64,000 nt of DNA from Streptomyces sp. WP-1 (lineage in GTDB: Bacteria; Actinomycetota; Actinomycetes; Streptomycetales; Streptomycetaceae). The stretch lies in contig NZ_CP123923.1 in NCBI RefSeq assembly GCF_030450125.1, forward strand, positions 3,844,001 through 3,908,000, in the 5' to 3' direction. This document shows positions 45,856-54,813 of the stretch, one piece after another; position 1 is the first letter of the stretch; each line of letters opens with the position of its first letter. The translations under genes and the position numbers were made by a program. Below the pieces are notes generated by a model. That model was not told the DNA's origin. It saw only the letters and a program-made list of their open reading frames with translations, and searched no databases.

Positions 45856-46679
45856 CACCGCGGGCACCACACCGTTCCCCGGCCGCCCAGCCGCGTCCGG
45901 CGCAGCGGGGTCCCGCAGCGTGGGCACGCCGGGTCCGGGTCGTCGCGGTGGCCGGTGAGCCAGGAGGGGCGGGGCGGGACGCGGCCCGTGGGGACGGCGG
46001 AGCGGAGGGTGCGGCGCATCTGGGTGTGCAGGCACCGGAGTTCGGCCGGGGTGAGGTCGCCGGCCCGGCGGTCGGGGCGCAGCCGGGCGCGCCACAGGAT
46101 CTCGTCGGCGAGCAGGTTGCCGAGGCCGGCGAGGACGGACTGGTCGGTGAGGGTGGTCTTGAGCCGGCCGCGGCGGGCGGCGAGGGCGGCCGCGAGGTCG
46201 TCGCGGCTGACCGTCAGGGCGTCGGGGCCCTGGTCGGCGAGCAGCCGGTCGACGTCGGGCTCGTCGTGCGCCAGCCACAGGCCCCGGAGTTTGCGCTGGT
46301 CGCGGTAGTGCAGCCGGTGGCCGTCGTCCAGCGTGAACAGGACGCGGTCATGGGCCTCGGCAGGGTCGTCGTCCGGGGCGACGTCCGGGGCCGCCGGATT
46401 GTCCGGGGCGACGTCCGGGGCGGCCGGGTCGGCGCACAGCAGCAGGCCGGTCATGCCGAAGTGCAGCAGCAGGGTGGGGCCGTCGGTGCGGGCCAGCAGC
46501 CACTTCCCGCGCCGCTCCGGCTCGGCGAACCGCCGCCCCTCCAGCGCGGCACGCAGCCCGCGCGCGCCGACGCCGTGCAGGACGCCGGTGTCGCGGACCT
46601 CGACACGGCGTACGACGCGCCCCCGGGCGCAGGACTCCAGCACCCGGCGGAACCCCTCGACGTCCGGGAGCTCAGGCAT
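45837..46679 (-). CDS. Fpg/Nei-family DNA glycosylase
   Basis: Base-excision repair glycosylase/AP lyase. The product begins MPELPDVEGFRR with the catalytic Pro2 and Glu3. It has the helix-2-turn-helix QSVLAGLGNLLADEILWRARLRPDR and ends with the zinc finger CPRCGTPLRRTRLGGRGTVWCPRC. A Pro/Asp/Ala linker around residues 82-105 contains a 10-residue duplication (DNPAAPDVAP type) encoded by a 30-bp tandem repeat at 46372-46431. Whether it prefers 8-oxoG or oxidised pyrimidines is not readable. Confidence 0.9.
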   Translation of the reverse strand: MPELPDVEGFRRVLESCARGRVVRRVEVRDTGVLHGVGARGLRAALEGRRFAEPERRGKWLLARTDGPTLLLHFGMTGLLLCADPAAPDVAPDNPAAPDVAPDDDPAEAHDRVLFTLDDGHRLHYRDQRKLRGLWLAHDEPDVDRLLADQGPDALTVSRDDLAAALAARRGRLKTTLTDQSVLAGLGNLLADEILWRARLRPDRRAGDLTPAELRCLHTQMRRTLRSAVPTGRVPPRPSWLTGHRDDPDPACPRCGTPLRRTRLGGRGTVWCPRCQGDGD

Positions 46680-46951
46680 CCGGGAGCGCCGTCCGGGCGG
46701 GAGACATGCGGTCCGTGGAGTCCATGGAGTCCATGAGATCCCTTTCCTCCCCCGTCCGCCTCACGGCTTCTCCCCCGTCCGCCTCACGATGTGCGGCAAC
46801 TCGCCCGGCCGACGCGTCAGAAAATCTGTCACGGCCGGTACACATGTCCGCGCCGGTCAGCACTAATGTGGTGCTACGAGGTGGACGGCGCCGGATCCCG
46901 GGAGGGCGGGCGCCGGACTCCTCGCCGTAGTCCCCGGAACACGAAGGTGTC

Positions 46952-47290
46952 ATGCCCGCTGAGCACACCCCCGGCGTCGGCAACCTCGACGACGACGATT
47001 ACCCCGCCTACACCATGGGACGGGCCGCCGCCGTCCTGGGCATCACCCCCGCCTTCCTGCGGGCCGTGGGCAGAGCGGGGCTGATCACTCCGCTGCGTTC
47101 GGAGGGCGGGCACCGCCGGTACTCCCGGCGGCAGCTGCGCATCGCCGCCCGCGCCCGGGAGCTGGTCGACCAGGGCACTCCCGTGGAGGCCGCCTGCCGC
47201 ATCGTCTCGCTGGAGGACCAGTTGGCGGACGCCCACCGGCTGAACCGGGAAATGCGCCGGAAGCTGGACGCGCGCGGTACCGATATCTAG
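46952..47290 (+). CDS. MerR-like HTH regulator
   Basis: A 112-residue MerR-type DNA-binding protein without an effector domain: YPAYTMGRAAAVLGITPAFLRAVGRAGLITPLRSEGGHRRYSRRQLRIAARARELVDQG, then a short coiled coil (SLEDQLADAHRLNREMRRKL) for dimerisation. It lies upstream of cspA on the same strand and may regulate cold-shock or neighbouring genes. GAAGGTGTC precedes the ATG at 46952. Confidence 0.85.
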   Translation: MPAEHTPGVGNLDDDDYPAYTMGRAAAVLGITPAFLRAVGRAGLITPLRSEGGHRRYSRRQLRIAARARELVDQGTPVEAACRIVSLEDQLADAHRLNREMRRKLDARGTDI

Positions 47291-47521
47291 TCCCGCCGAT
47301 ACAGAATCGCTCGCCAGGACGGGGCGAGAATGCGCCGGAGGGCCGGAAAACCCCACCGGCGCCGCCAGGCGACGTGTGTTAGCGTGATAGGCGTTGCAGT
47401 TTTGGTTGCCAGAGAATTTTTTCTTTGCAGAGCTTTCCGGATCTTTCCGGAGGGGTGATCACAGCGGCGACTCGGCTTCGCAAGGTGCGAAGTCCGGCAC
47501 TGCCCCCAAAGGGAGATTCAC
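47291..47521 (+). promoter_or_regulatory. Promoter and long leader of the cold-shock gene
   Basis: A 231-bp gap rich in T relative to the rest of the window (TTTTGG, AATTTTTTCTTT), with a repeated CTTTCCGGA pair near 47435-47455 and AAAGGGAG before the ATG. Long structured leaders of this kind control cspA-type mRNAs by temperature; that role is inferred here. Confidence 0.5.
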
Positions 47522-47725
47522 ATGGCAACTGGCACCGTGAAGTGGTTCAACTCGGAAAAGGGTTTTGGCTTCATCGAGCAGGACGGCGGCGGCGCTGACG
47601 TGTTCGCCCACTACTCGAACATCGCCACCTCCGGCTTCCGTGAGCTTCAGGAAGGCCAGAAGGTCAGCTTCGACGTCACGCAGGGCCAGAAGGGCCCGCA
47701 GGCCGAGAACATCGTTCCTGCCTGA
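47522..47725 (+). CDS. Cold-shock protein (CspA family)
   Basis: A 67-residue OB-fold RNA chaperone with RNP1 KGFGFIEQD and RNP2 DVFAHYSNI, the typical [17 protein letters not shown] start and the [13 protein letters not shown] end. Followed by a terminator and then a DEAD-box helicase gene, a functional pairing for melting RNA structure in the cold. Confidence 0.97.
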   Translation: MATGTVKWFNSEKGFGFIEQDGGGADVFAHYSNIATSGFRELQEGQKVSFDVTQGQKGPQAENIVPA

Positions 47726-47771
47726 CGCTGACACGCGTCGTAGCGAGCCGAGCGGCTCGCACATCATGAGG

Positions 47772-47804
47772 CTGGGGCCCGCGCTCTCGGGGTGCGGGCC
47801 CCAG
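47772..47804 (+). terminator. Terminator after the cold-shock gene
   Basis: CTGGGGCCCGC pairs with GCGGGCCCCAG around an 11-nt loop, followed by TCATTGTCTTTTT, 46 bp after the stop codon. Some read-through to the helicase gene is possible. Confidence 0.9.
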
Positions 47805-47985
47805 CTCATTGTCTTTTTCCGGGCTCTCGCCTTTTCCTGGACGACTCCAGCGCCAAGGCGGACGACTCCAGCGCCCAGAGCGGCCCGGTTCTTCACCATT
47901 TCTTCGGCTCATTCTTGCGAATCCTCACGCGGTCGGCACCGCCGGACGGAATTCCTCGATACGCCGCATCGAGGAGGGTTCCCCC

Positions 47986-49620
47986 ATGAACCGCACCCGT
48001 CGCACCAACGGCACCACCGGTGACCTCCGCGCCCCCCGCAGGTCCGCGCGGCCCCGTCCCGGCACCGGTGGCCGCAAGTCCGGCCAGAGTGCCCGCCCCG
48101 CCGCGCGCCGGCAGGAGTTCGCCCTGCCCACCACGGTCACCGAGCCGCTGCCCGCGGTCGAGGCGTTCGCCGAGCTGGACATGTCCGAGCGGCTGCTGAC
48201 CGCGCTGGTCAACGAGGGCATGACCGTGCCCTTCCCGATCCAGGCGGCCACCCTGCCGAACGCGCTCGCGGGCCGGGACGTCCTGGGCCGGGGCCGTACC
48301 GGCTCGGGCAAGACGCTCGCCTTCGGCCTGCCGGTGCTGGCCCGGCTGGAGGGACAGCGGGCCCAGCCCAAGCAGCCCCTCGCCCTGGTCCTCGTACCGA
48401 CGCGGGAACTGGCCACGCAGGTCACCGACTCGCTCGCCCCGTACGCCCGTGCCCTGCACGTGCGCTTCGCCACCGTGGTCGGCGGTGTGTCGATCGGCCG
48501 CCAGACCAGCGCGCTGCGCGCCGGCGCGGAGGTCGTGGTCGCCACGCCCGGCCGTCTCAAAGACCTGATCGACCGCGGCGCCTGCCGTCTCGACCACGTC
48601 GCCGTCACCGTCCTCGACGAGGCGGACCAGATGGCCGACATGGGCTTCATGCCGCAGGTGACCGCGCTGCTCGACCAGGTACCGGCCCGTGGGCAGCGGC
48701 TGCTGTTCTCGGCCACGCTGGACCGCAACATCGACCTCCTGGTGCGGCGTTACCTCCACGACCCGGTCGTGCACTCGGTCGACCCGTCCGCCGGTGCGGT
48801 CACCACGATGGAGCACCACCTGCTCCAGGTGCGGGACACCGAGAAGCACGACGCCGTGACCGAGATCGCCGCCCGCGACGGGCGCGTGATCATGTTCCTG
48901 GACACCAAGCACGCGGCGGACCGGCTGGCCAAGCACCTGCTGTCCGTCGGGGTGCGCGCGGCCGCCCTGCATGGCGGCAAGTCCCAGCCGCAGCGCGACC
49001 GTACGCTGGCACAGTTCAAGAACGGCCAGGTCACGGCGCTGGTGGCGACCAATGTCGCGGCCCGTGGCATCCATGTCGAGGGCCTCGACCTCGTCGTGAA
49101 CGTCGATCCCCCGGCCGACCACAAGGACTACCTGCACCGCGGCGGCCGTACCGCCCGCGCGGGCGAGTCCGGCACCGTCGTCACCCTCGTGCTGCCGCAC
49201 CAGCGGCGGGCGATGGACCGGCTGATGGCCGACGCCGACATCACCCCGAGCACCGCGCGGGTGCGTCCCGGCGAGGACGAGCTCCAGCGCATCACCGGCG
49301 CCCGGACGCCCTCCGGCATACCGGTCGTCCTCGCCGCACCCGCCGACGACCGCCGCGAGAACGGCGAGGGCTCCACCGGCCGCCGCCGGGGCCGTGGCCG
49401 GGGCCGCGGCCCGGGCGGCCAGAGCGGCGCCGCGCGCGCCACCGGCCAGGGAAGCGGCCGCGGCGGCGCGAACGGACAGGGCGCGGCCCGGAGCAGGAGC
49501 GGCCAGGGTGCCGCCGCGCGTAGCGAGAGCGGTGGCGGTGGCGGTCAGGGCGCCGCCGGCCGCAGTGCGAACGGCCGGGGCGGGGCGCAGACGCGCCGGC
49601 CCCGCCGGACCAACCCGTAG
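47986..49620 (+). CDS. DEAD-box RNA helicase
   Basis: A 544-residue ATP-dependent RNA helicase. Motif I is GRTGSGKT, motif II LDEADQMADMGF, motif III FSATL and motif VI HRGGRTARAG, with a Q-motif-like PFPIQ upstream. The C-terminal 100 residues are Gly/Arg/Ala-rich (RGRGRGRGPGGQSG), an RNA-binding tail common in actinomycete homologues. ATG 47986 has GAGGAGGG upstream; the frame is open to 47809 but crosses the cspA terminator. Confidence 0.94.
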   Translation: MNRTRRTNGTTGDLRAPRRSARPRPGTGGRKSGQSARPAARRQEFALPTTVTEPLPAVEAFAELDMSERLLTALVNEGMTVPFPIQAATLPNALAGRDVLGRGRTGSGKTLAFGLPVLARLEGQRAQPKQPLALVLVPTRELATQVTDSLAPYARALHVRFATVVGGVSIGRQTSALRAGAEVVVATPGRLKDLIDRGACRLDHVAVTVLDEADQMADMGFMPQVTALLDQVPARGQRLLFSATLDRNIDLLVRRYLHDPVVHSVDPSAGAVTTMEHHLLQVRDTEKHDAVTEIAARDGRVIMFLDTKHAADRLAKHLLSVGVRAAALHGGKSQPQRDRTLAQFKNGQVTALVATNVAARGIHVEGLDLVVNVDPPADHKDYLHRGGRTARAGESGTVVTLVLPHQRRAMDRLMADADITPSTARVRPGEDELQRITGARTPSGIPVVLAAPADDRRENGEGSTGRRRGRGRGRGPGGQSGAARATGQGSGRGGANGQGAARSRSGQGAAARSESGGGGGQGAAGRSANGRGGAQTRRPRRTNP

Positions 49621-49670
49621 CCGGAACGCGTTGACGGGATGAGTGGACGCGTCCTCCGACCGACGAGCCG

Positions 49671-49702
49671 GATGGGCCGATGGGCCGATGGGCCGATGGG
49701 CC
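49671..49702. repeat. Four tandem copies of GATGGGCC
   Basis: An exact 8-bp unit repeated four times in the gap between the helicase and WYL genes, and one further degenerate unit follows. It is a small noncoding satellite. Confidence 0.9.
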
Positions 49703-49797
49703 GACGGCAGGTCTGAGGGCGCATCCTCTTCGGCACCGGTGGTGCCGGAGGCGGCGCTGACCGGGCAGGGGTACGGCGTCCGGTCGCCGCGATGCCG

Positions 49798-50787
49798 TCA
49801 GGCGCGGGCGTAGGACGCCAGCCGCTCGGCGAACTCCGCCATCAGGGCGCGCAGTTCGGCCGGGCCCTCGATCGTGAAGGGGCGGTCCAGGGCGGCGAGG
49901 AGCGGGGGGAGCCAGTCCAGGCGTTCGGCGCGGAGTTCGACGCGTAGCCAGCGGTCGGTCGTGGGGTCCGAGTCCGCTGCGGGGTCCTCCAGGGTGGCGA
50001 CGGTCGCGGGGAGGCGGGCGCGGATCCGGGCCGGGGTGCCGTGGATCCGCAGGGTGACCCGGTGGCGGTACTCGGCGGTGGCGAAGGCGGACAGGACGCG
50101 TTCGGCCGGGTCGGGGCCGGAGGGCGGTTCGAACGTGCCGGACAGGGTGCGCGTGGCGGTGATGCGGTCCAGGCGGAAGACGCGGTCCTCGCACAGGGCG
50201 GCGTCCTGGCCGGTGACGTACCAGCGGCCTTTGTGGGCGACGATCCCGTACGGGTGCAGGGTGCGTTCGCTGCGCCGGTCCTCGCGGTCGGTGTAGCGGA
50301 CCGAGACCGGACGGCGGTGGCGCACCGCGTCGGCGAGGGTGAGCAGGACGGCGCTGTCCGGGGGGTCCGCGATGTCGGACGTGCCGGGCTCGTCCGTGAA
50401 GGCCAGGGCGTCCAGGAGGGTCTCCAGGCGGCCGGCGATGTGCCGGGGCAGGACGCGCCGGATCTTCGCCGAGGCGGTCTCGTTCGCGGTGCGCTGCGCC
50501 GTCGTCAGCCCCGTCCGGCGCCCGGCGATCAGGCCGAGCAGGACGGCCAGCGCCTCGTCGTCGCTGAGCATGAGCGGCGGCAGCCGGTAGCCGGGGGCGA
50601 GCCGGTAGCCGCCGTAGCGGCCACGCACCGACTCCACGGGCACGTCCAGGTCGATCAGCTGGTCCACGTACCGGCGCACGGTCCGGCCCTCGACGCCGAG
50701 GCGGCCGGCCAGCTCGGCGACCGTCCGGGTGCCGCCCGACTGGAGCAGTTCGAGGAGGGTCAGGACGCGGCCGGTGGGTCGGGGCAT
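49798..50787 (-). CDS. WYL-domain transcriptional regulator (YafY-type)
   Basis: A 329-residue regulator. The N-terminal HTH_11 is LLELLQSGGTRTVAELAGRLGVEGRTVRRYVDQL and the winged region GRYGGYRLAPGYRLPPLMLSDDEALAVLLGL. The WYL domain contains YGIVAHKGRWYVTGQD, and a WCX-like C-terminus follows. It is divergent from a VOC-family gene across a perfect palindrome and likely controls it. Start ATG 50787; almost no RBS, so translation may start near the 5' end of the mRNA. Confidence 0.9.
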   Translation of the reverse strand: MPRPTGRVLTLLELLQSGGTRTVAELAGRLGVEGRTVRRYVDQLIDLDVPVESVRGRYGGYRLAPGYRLPPLMLSDDEALAVLLGLIAGRRTGLTTAQRTANETASAKIRRVLPRHIAGRLETLLDALAFTDEPGTSDIADPPDSAVLLTLADAVRHRRPVSVRYTDREDRRSERTLHPYGIVAHKGRWYVTGQDAALCEDRVFRLDRITATRTLSGTFEPPSGPDPAERVLSAFATAEYRHRVTLRIHGTPARIRARLPATVATLEDPAADSDPTTDRWLRVELRAERLDWLPPLLAALDRPFTIEGPAELRALMAEFAERLASYARA

Positions 50788-50815
50788 GCGCACAATCTAA
50801 CGCCGGTGCATCCCT

Positions 50816-50840
50816 ATAGTGGACCGATTCTGTCCACTAT
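50816..50840. promoter_or_regulatory. Operator palindrome between WYL regulator and VOC gene
   Basis: ATAGTGGAC-N7-GTCCACTAT, perfect 9-bp arms, located 28 bp from the WYL start and 58 bp from the VOC start. TATAGT and similar words inside it could be -10 elements, so binding would block both promoters. Confidence 0.8.
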
Positions 50841-50898
50841 TTCTCCTAGCGTGCGGAACGCAACCCGAATCCGGCACCAGCACAGCCAGGGAGATCCC

Positions 50899-51342
50899 AT
50901 GGACTTCGTCTCGATCCGCGTCATCACCGGCGACGTGGCACGCCTCGTCGCGTTCTACGAGCGCGCCCTGGGGGTGCGGGCGGACTGGGCCACCGAGGAC
51001 TTCGCCGAACTCCGGCCCGCGGGCGCCACGCTCGCGATCGCCGGTACCCGCACCGTCCCGCTGTTCGCGCCGGGCTCCGCCCGCCCGGCCGACAACCACA
51101 GCGTGATCACCGAGTTCCTGGTCGACGACGTGGACCGCGTCCACCGGGACCTGTCCGGCTTCGTCACCGAGTTCGTCACCGAGCCGACCACGATGCCCTG
51201 GGGCAACCGTTCGCTGCTGCTGCGCGACCCCGACGGCAACCTCGTCAACTTCTTCACGCCCGTCACCCCGGCCGCCGTCGAGAAGTTCGCGGACCGCCGC
51301 TCCGCACAGCCGGTCACGCCCGCCCGCGACCGCTCGCGATAG
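50899..51342 (+). CDS. VOC (glyoxalase/bleomycin resistance-type) protein
   Basis: A 147-residue VOC fold with two beta-alpha-beta-beta-beta modules: FVSIRVITGDVARLVAFYERALGV and the late TTMPWGNRSLLLRDPDGNLVNFFTP, whose PWGNR...DPDGN is the classic metal-site end. The substrate is unknown. AGGGAG precedes the ATG. Divergent from and probably regulated by the WYL protein. Confidence 0.88.
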   Translation: MDFVSIRVITGDVARLVAFYERALGVRADWATEDFAELRPAGATLAIAGTRTVPLFAPGSARPADNHSVITEFLVDDVDRVHRDLSGFVTEFVTEPTTMPWGNRSLLLRDPDGNLVNFFTPVTPAAVEKFADRRSAQPVTPARDRSR

Positions 51343-51380
51343 CCTCCCGCAGGCCGCTCCAGCGGGGTCCGGGAGGCCGG

Positions 51381-51641
51381 GGGAACGCGGGGACCGGCCG
51401 AGCGGCCCGGGGAGCGCAGGGACCGGACGAGCAGGCCGGGGAACGCGGGGACCGGCTGCGGGGCCTGGGGAACACGGGGACCAGCCGAGCGGGCCGGGGA
51501 ACACGGGGACCGACTGCGGGGCCTGGGGGACACGGGGACCGGACGAGCAGGCCGGGGAAGGCAGGGACCGGACGAGCGGGCCGGGGAAGGCAGAGACCAG
51601 CCGAGCGACCCGGGGAACACAGGGACCAGCCGAGCGGGCGC
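51381..51641. repeat. Nine tandem copies of a 29-bp unit (minisatellite)
   Basis: The unit begins GGGAACGCGGGGACCGG and repeats with period exactly 29 bp from 51381 to 51641 (last copy shortened by 1 bp). Each copy varies at a few sites; the second half alternates between GACGAGCAGGCCG, CTGCGGGGCCTG and CCGAGCGGGCCG types. There are no spacers, so it is not a CRISPR. It lies between the VOC and rhomboid-like genes. Confidence 0.95.
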
Positions 51642-51687
51642 CCACCGCGCGCCGGAACGGCCTTGGTGCGGGCAGGAGTTGGGCAGG

Positions 51688-52566
51688 GTGACCGATGCAC
51701 GGCGCGAGGAACGGATACTGGCCCCGGAGCCCCGGCCCGGTGGCGGCCGGTGGCGGGTGCCGTCGGCGACGGCGGCGGTGTTCCTGGCCACCGGGGCGGT
51801 GACCGCGGCCCAGTTCGCCTTCCCCGAGGTGCTCGAAGCGCTGCGCCGCGATCCCGGCGCGCTGGCGTCGGGCGAGTGGTGGCGCGCCCTGTCCCCGCTG
51901 CTGGTGCAGTCCCCCGGCCGGCAGGCCCTGGTGACCGTGCCCGCCGTCGCGGCCCTCGGTATCCCCGTCGAACGGATCTACGGCGCCAAGGGCATGCTCG
52001 CGCTGTACCTGGTGCCCGTAGCCGACGGCGAGGGCCTCGGCTATGCGCGGCAGCCGCACGGCGCCGGCAACTCCATCCCCGTGCTCGGCCTGGCCGGTGG
52101 CCTGGGGTCCTGGCTCTTCCTGGCGGCCCAGGAGAAGGGCCGGCCCCGACCGCTGCTCAACCGGGTCCGCGTCCGGGGCGCCGCGGTACCGGCCGGAGCG
52201 GTCGCGGACACCGCCGTCCGCGACATCCACGGCCTGCCCACCCTCACCGGCGCCGCCACCGGCGCGGGTCTCCTGCCGCGCCGCCGCAGCAGGACACCGG
52301 CACACGCGACCACAACTCGGGACGGCAGCGGCGGCAGATCGAGGAGCAGTACGATCCGGCCGGCTTCGCGGCCATCCAGCGAATTGCAACACCACCCTCA
52401 GGCGCCGTACGCCACCAGCCAGGTCACCCCGGCGCCGAGCGGGAGACCGGGACACAGGACGGAAGGGTTGTCGTACGACACCGACAAGTTCGCTCTGCTG
52501 CCGTCACGGCACGGGTCATTCACCGCCCTCAACCGGTCCTCTGGCGCGCCCTTGCGATCAGCTTGA
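51688..52566 (+). CDS. Rhomboid-like membrane protein with extended disordered tail
   Basis: About 292 residues. Membrane segments include ATAAVFLATGAVTAAQFAF and ALVTVPAVAALGIPVERIYG. The serine-bearing GAGNSIPVLGLAGGLGSWLF and the later IHGLPTLTGAATGAG (His then GxxxG) match the rhomboid catalytic layout. From about residue 205 the sequence becomes Arg/Ser/Pro-rich without structure, so the true end may lie earlier, with a frame change or degraded tail near 52290. GTG 51688 is the likely start. Confidence 0.6.
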   Translation: MTDARREERILAPEPRPGGGRWRVPSATAAVFLATGAVTAAQFAFPEVLEALRRDPGALASGEWWRALSPLLVQSPGRQALVTVPAVAALGIPVERIYGAKGMLALYLVPVADGEGLGYARQPHGAGNSIPVLGLAGGLGSWLFLAAQEKGRPRPLLNRVRVRGAAVPAGAVADTAVRDIHGLPTLTGAATGAGLLPRRRSRTPAHATTTRDGSGGRSRSSTIRPASRPSSELQHHPQAPYATSQVTPAPSGRPGHRTEGLSYDTDKFALLPSRHGSFTALNRSSGAPLRSA

Positions 52567-52610
52567 GACAGAGTTCTCGGCCGCTCCCCACGGAGTGTCA
52601 CGATCAAGAA

Positions 52611-53525
52611 ATGCTGGATGAACCCGACAGCTCCCAGGGCGAACCCGCCCGGCGGATTCGCATGCAGATCGTGATGATGAGCCCCGAGTTCGCGGCCGAA
52701 CTGCTGTCCCGGAGGACCTGCAACCGCCCGCTGAACCGCGGCAACGTCTCGGCGCTCGCGGAGAGCATGGTGTGTGGCCGTTGGCAGCTCACCCATCAGG
52801 GAATCGCGCTCGACGGTCCGCTGGAGACCGGCGCGGTCATCGACGGTCAGCACCGGCTGCACGCCGTCGTCGTAGCGAACACGACGGTTTCCATGATGGT
52901 CTTCGAGAGCATGTCCCGTGAGACCTTGCCCGTCCTCGACACCGGGCGGCGGCGCAGCGCGGCGGACACCCTGTCACTCAGCGGTGAGAAGGACGCGGCG
53001 CTGCTCGCCTCCACCGTGCGCCACGTCCACCTCTATCTGAACGTGCCGAACGCTCCGTGGACGGGCCCCAAGTCCCGGATGTCGAACGATCAGATGCTCG
53101 AAGCCCTCGCCAAGGACCCGGACGGGTACCGGCGGGCGGCCGCCGTCGGACGCCGGCTCGGAGCCGAGATCCATATCCTTCCCAGCGCCGCTGCCGTGGG
53201 GTACTACGTCACCGTGGACGGGAGCACCTCGGCGACACGGGTCGAGGAATGGCTGTCCGGGCTCGCCTCCGGAGCCGATCTCTCGCAGGGCGACGCCCGC
53301 CTTGCCCTGCGCAACGCGATGACCGTTCCCGGTCGCTCCAGCCGTCGCCGAAGGTCGACACGCCCCCAGGCCGGCCTCTACGTGAAAGCATGGAACCACT
53401 GGGTCGAGGGCAGCGCCGTACACAAACTTTCGATGCCGAAGAACGGCAAACTGCCAGGGCCCGTCCGCCTGAAAGATCTCAAGATCAGTCCTGACTCCAG
53501 TCGATGGCGCTCGCAATCCCCGTGA
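52611..53525 (+). CDS. DGQHR / ParB-like domain protein
   Basis: A 304-residue protein. The region VMMSPEFAAELLSRRTCNRPLNRGNVSALAESMVCGRWQLTHQGIALDGPLETGAVIDGQHRLHAVVVAN has the DGQHR motif (residues 78-82) of ParB/DndB-like proteins and of many phage proteins. LPVLDTGRRRSAADTLSLSGEKD follows, as in the phage-type family. Its C-terminus is basic (SSRRRRSTRPQ). It converges on the P-loop ATPase gene and overlaps it by 41 nt. DNA modification, partition or defence roles occur in related families; none can be assigned here. Confidence 0.7.
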   Translation: MLDEPDSSQGEPARRIRMQIVMMSPEFAAELLSRRTCNRPLNRGNVSALAESMVCGRWQLTHQGIALDGPLETGAVIDGQHRLHAVVVANTTVSMMVFESMSRETLPVLDTGRRRSAADTLSLSGEKDAALLASTVRHVHLYLNVPNAPWTGPKSRMSNDQMLEALAKDPDGYRRAAAVGRRLGAEIHILPSAAAVGYYVTVDGSTSATRVEEWLSGLASGADLSQGDARLALRNAMTVPGRSSRRRRSTRPQAGLYVKAWNHWVEGSAVHKLSMPKNGKLPGPVRLKDLKISPDSSRWRSQSP

Positions 53526-54813
53526 GACCGGCCTCATGGGGCTGGGGCGGCACCGGTGTGTCCAGGCACCTGAGGACGTCGGCGGTATCGATGCGAGGCA
53601 GGTTCTCGGCCGCCGCCGCAGAGGTGACGATGTGCGCCTTGCGCAGGACATCGCGCGGCTTGCGCGTGGAGCGGTCGAAGAGGCAGGCGATGGCGTCGGG
53701 GGTGAACGGGAAGAGTTCGTCCCCCTCTTCCCGGACCGTTCCTTCCTTGGTGGCCGCGGTCAGATAGGGCTTGAGGAGCTGGGCGGCCTGCGCGGCGTTC
53801 CGCAGGGCGGGCAACCTGACGGTGCTCTGCCGGTTGGCCTCCGTCAGCTCGAAGGGGGGCAGATCGGCGAGGGCCCAGGCCGTTCCGATCGCCAGCGAGG
53901 CCCGGGGATGCATGGTCACGACCATGGTGACCATGTCGGCCATCGGGAGTGTCTCCACGAGTACGTCGCGGAACTTCTCCACCTCCAGAATGCGCTTCGC
54001 CCTGGCCGTCGTCGTGCTGGCCAGGTCCTCCAGCTGATCGCAGAAGACCAGCACGTGTTTCATTCCGGCCGCCGCGGCGAAGAGGAGGAACGTGGCCATG
54101 CAGGAGGCGCCGTTGCGGCTGCGTGACACCGGGGTGACCAGCCGCAGATGCTCGGCGGCGGCTTCCCCACCGTCCTCGCACAGCGCGACGATGAGCTTGT
54201 CGTCGGGCGGCCCGAGCGTACGGCCTTTGATCGACCGGTGCTCGTCCGTGACCGCCTTCACCAGATCGCGTACGTCGTCGCTGCCCACCCGCTGGACCAG
54301 TCGCTCCCGCAGCCGTTCGGCCAACGGCCGTTCCTCCCCGCCTGCGGAGTAGGTGACGGCGTACTCGACCGCGGCGAACAGCGCGGCCCCGAGGGACCGC
54401 ACATTGGCCGTGTCGAAGCCGGTGACCAGACAGCAGACCGGAACCTCGGCGGCGTCCTCCTCGTCCAGGCCGGCCTGGAGATAGGCCCATTCCCCGAAAT
54501 CCTTGTTGACCTCTCTCGCCAGATGCTGCATGAGAACAGACTTTCCAAATCCGCGCGCGTCGGAGTCGCCCGGAACGATGCCGACCGACCACAGGTAGCC
54601 GAATTTGAGACCGGAGTACGACATACCGAGGATGAACTTCTCGATGGCTTCCTGCAGTTGCTCGGCATGCACGCCGGGCTCATACAGAAGCCCGTTCTCA
54701 CGATCGTCCTGACGGCCGAACCCGGCCATCCCCGTCGACGGAAACGGATTCTTCCGCATACGCCATTCGCGTTTGATCCACACGATCCCGGGAGCTGTGC
54801 GCGCTGTGGTCAC
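53485..54813 (-). CDS. P-loop ATPase of a two-gene unknown system
   Basis: A 442-residue protein with Walker A PGDSDARGFGKSVLMQHL (residues about 81-98), an atypical long glycine loop, and Walker B VLVFCDQLEDLAS near 254-264. The late segment MADMVTMVVTMHPRASLAIG may hold a sensor. It resembles ORC/STAND-like AAA+ ATPases but I cannot place it in a named family. Its GTG start overlaps the upstream winged-helix gene by 4 nt (GTGA), and its 3' end overlaps the DGQHR gene. Likely a DNA- or protein-remodelling ATPase. Confidence 0.72.
   Translation of the reverse strand: MTTARTAPGIVWIKREWRMRKNPFPSTGMAGFGRQDDRENGLLYEPGVHAEQLQEAIEKFILGMSYSGLKFGYLWSVGIVPGDSDARGFGKSVLMQHLAREVNKDFGEWAYLQAGLDEEDAAEVPVCCLVTGFDTANVRSLGAALFAAVEYAVTYSAGGEERPLAERLRERLVQRVGSDDVRDLVKAVTDEHRSIKGRTLGPPDDKLIVALCEDGGEAAAEHLRLVTPVSRSRNGASCMATFLLFAAAAGMKHVLVFCDQLEDLASTTTARAKRILEVEKFRDVLVETLPMADMVTMVVTMHPRASLAIGTAWALADLPPFELTEANRQSTVRLPALRNAAQAAQLLKPYLTAATKEGTVREEGDELFPFTPDAIACLFDRSTRKPRDVLRKAHIVTSAAAAENLPRIDTADVLRCLDTPVPPQPHEAGLTGIASAIDWSQD

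Noticed and set aside
51381..51641. Tandem 29-bp units considered as a CRISPR array
   Set aside because: The units are back to back without spacers and no cas genes occur in the window.
51314..51791. Pro/Arg-rich repeat proteins read from the minus strand of the 29-bp repeat
   Set aside because: 29 is not a multiple of 3 and the open frames merely follow repeat composition; no start signals or known folds.
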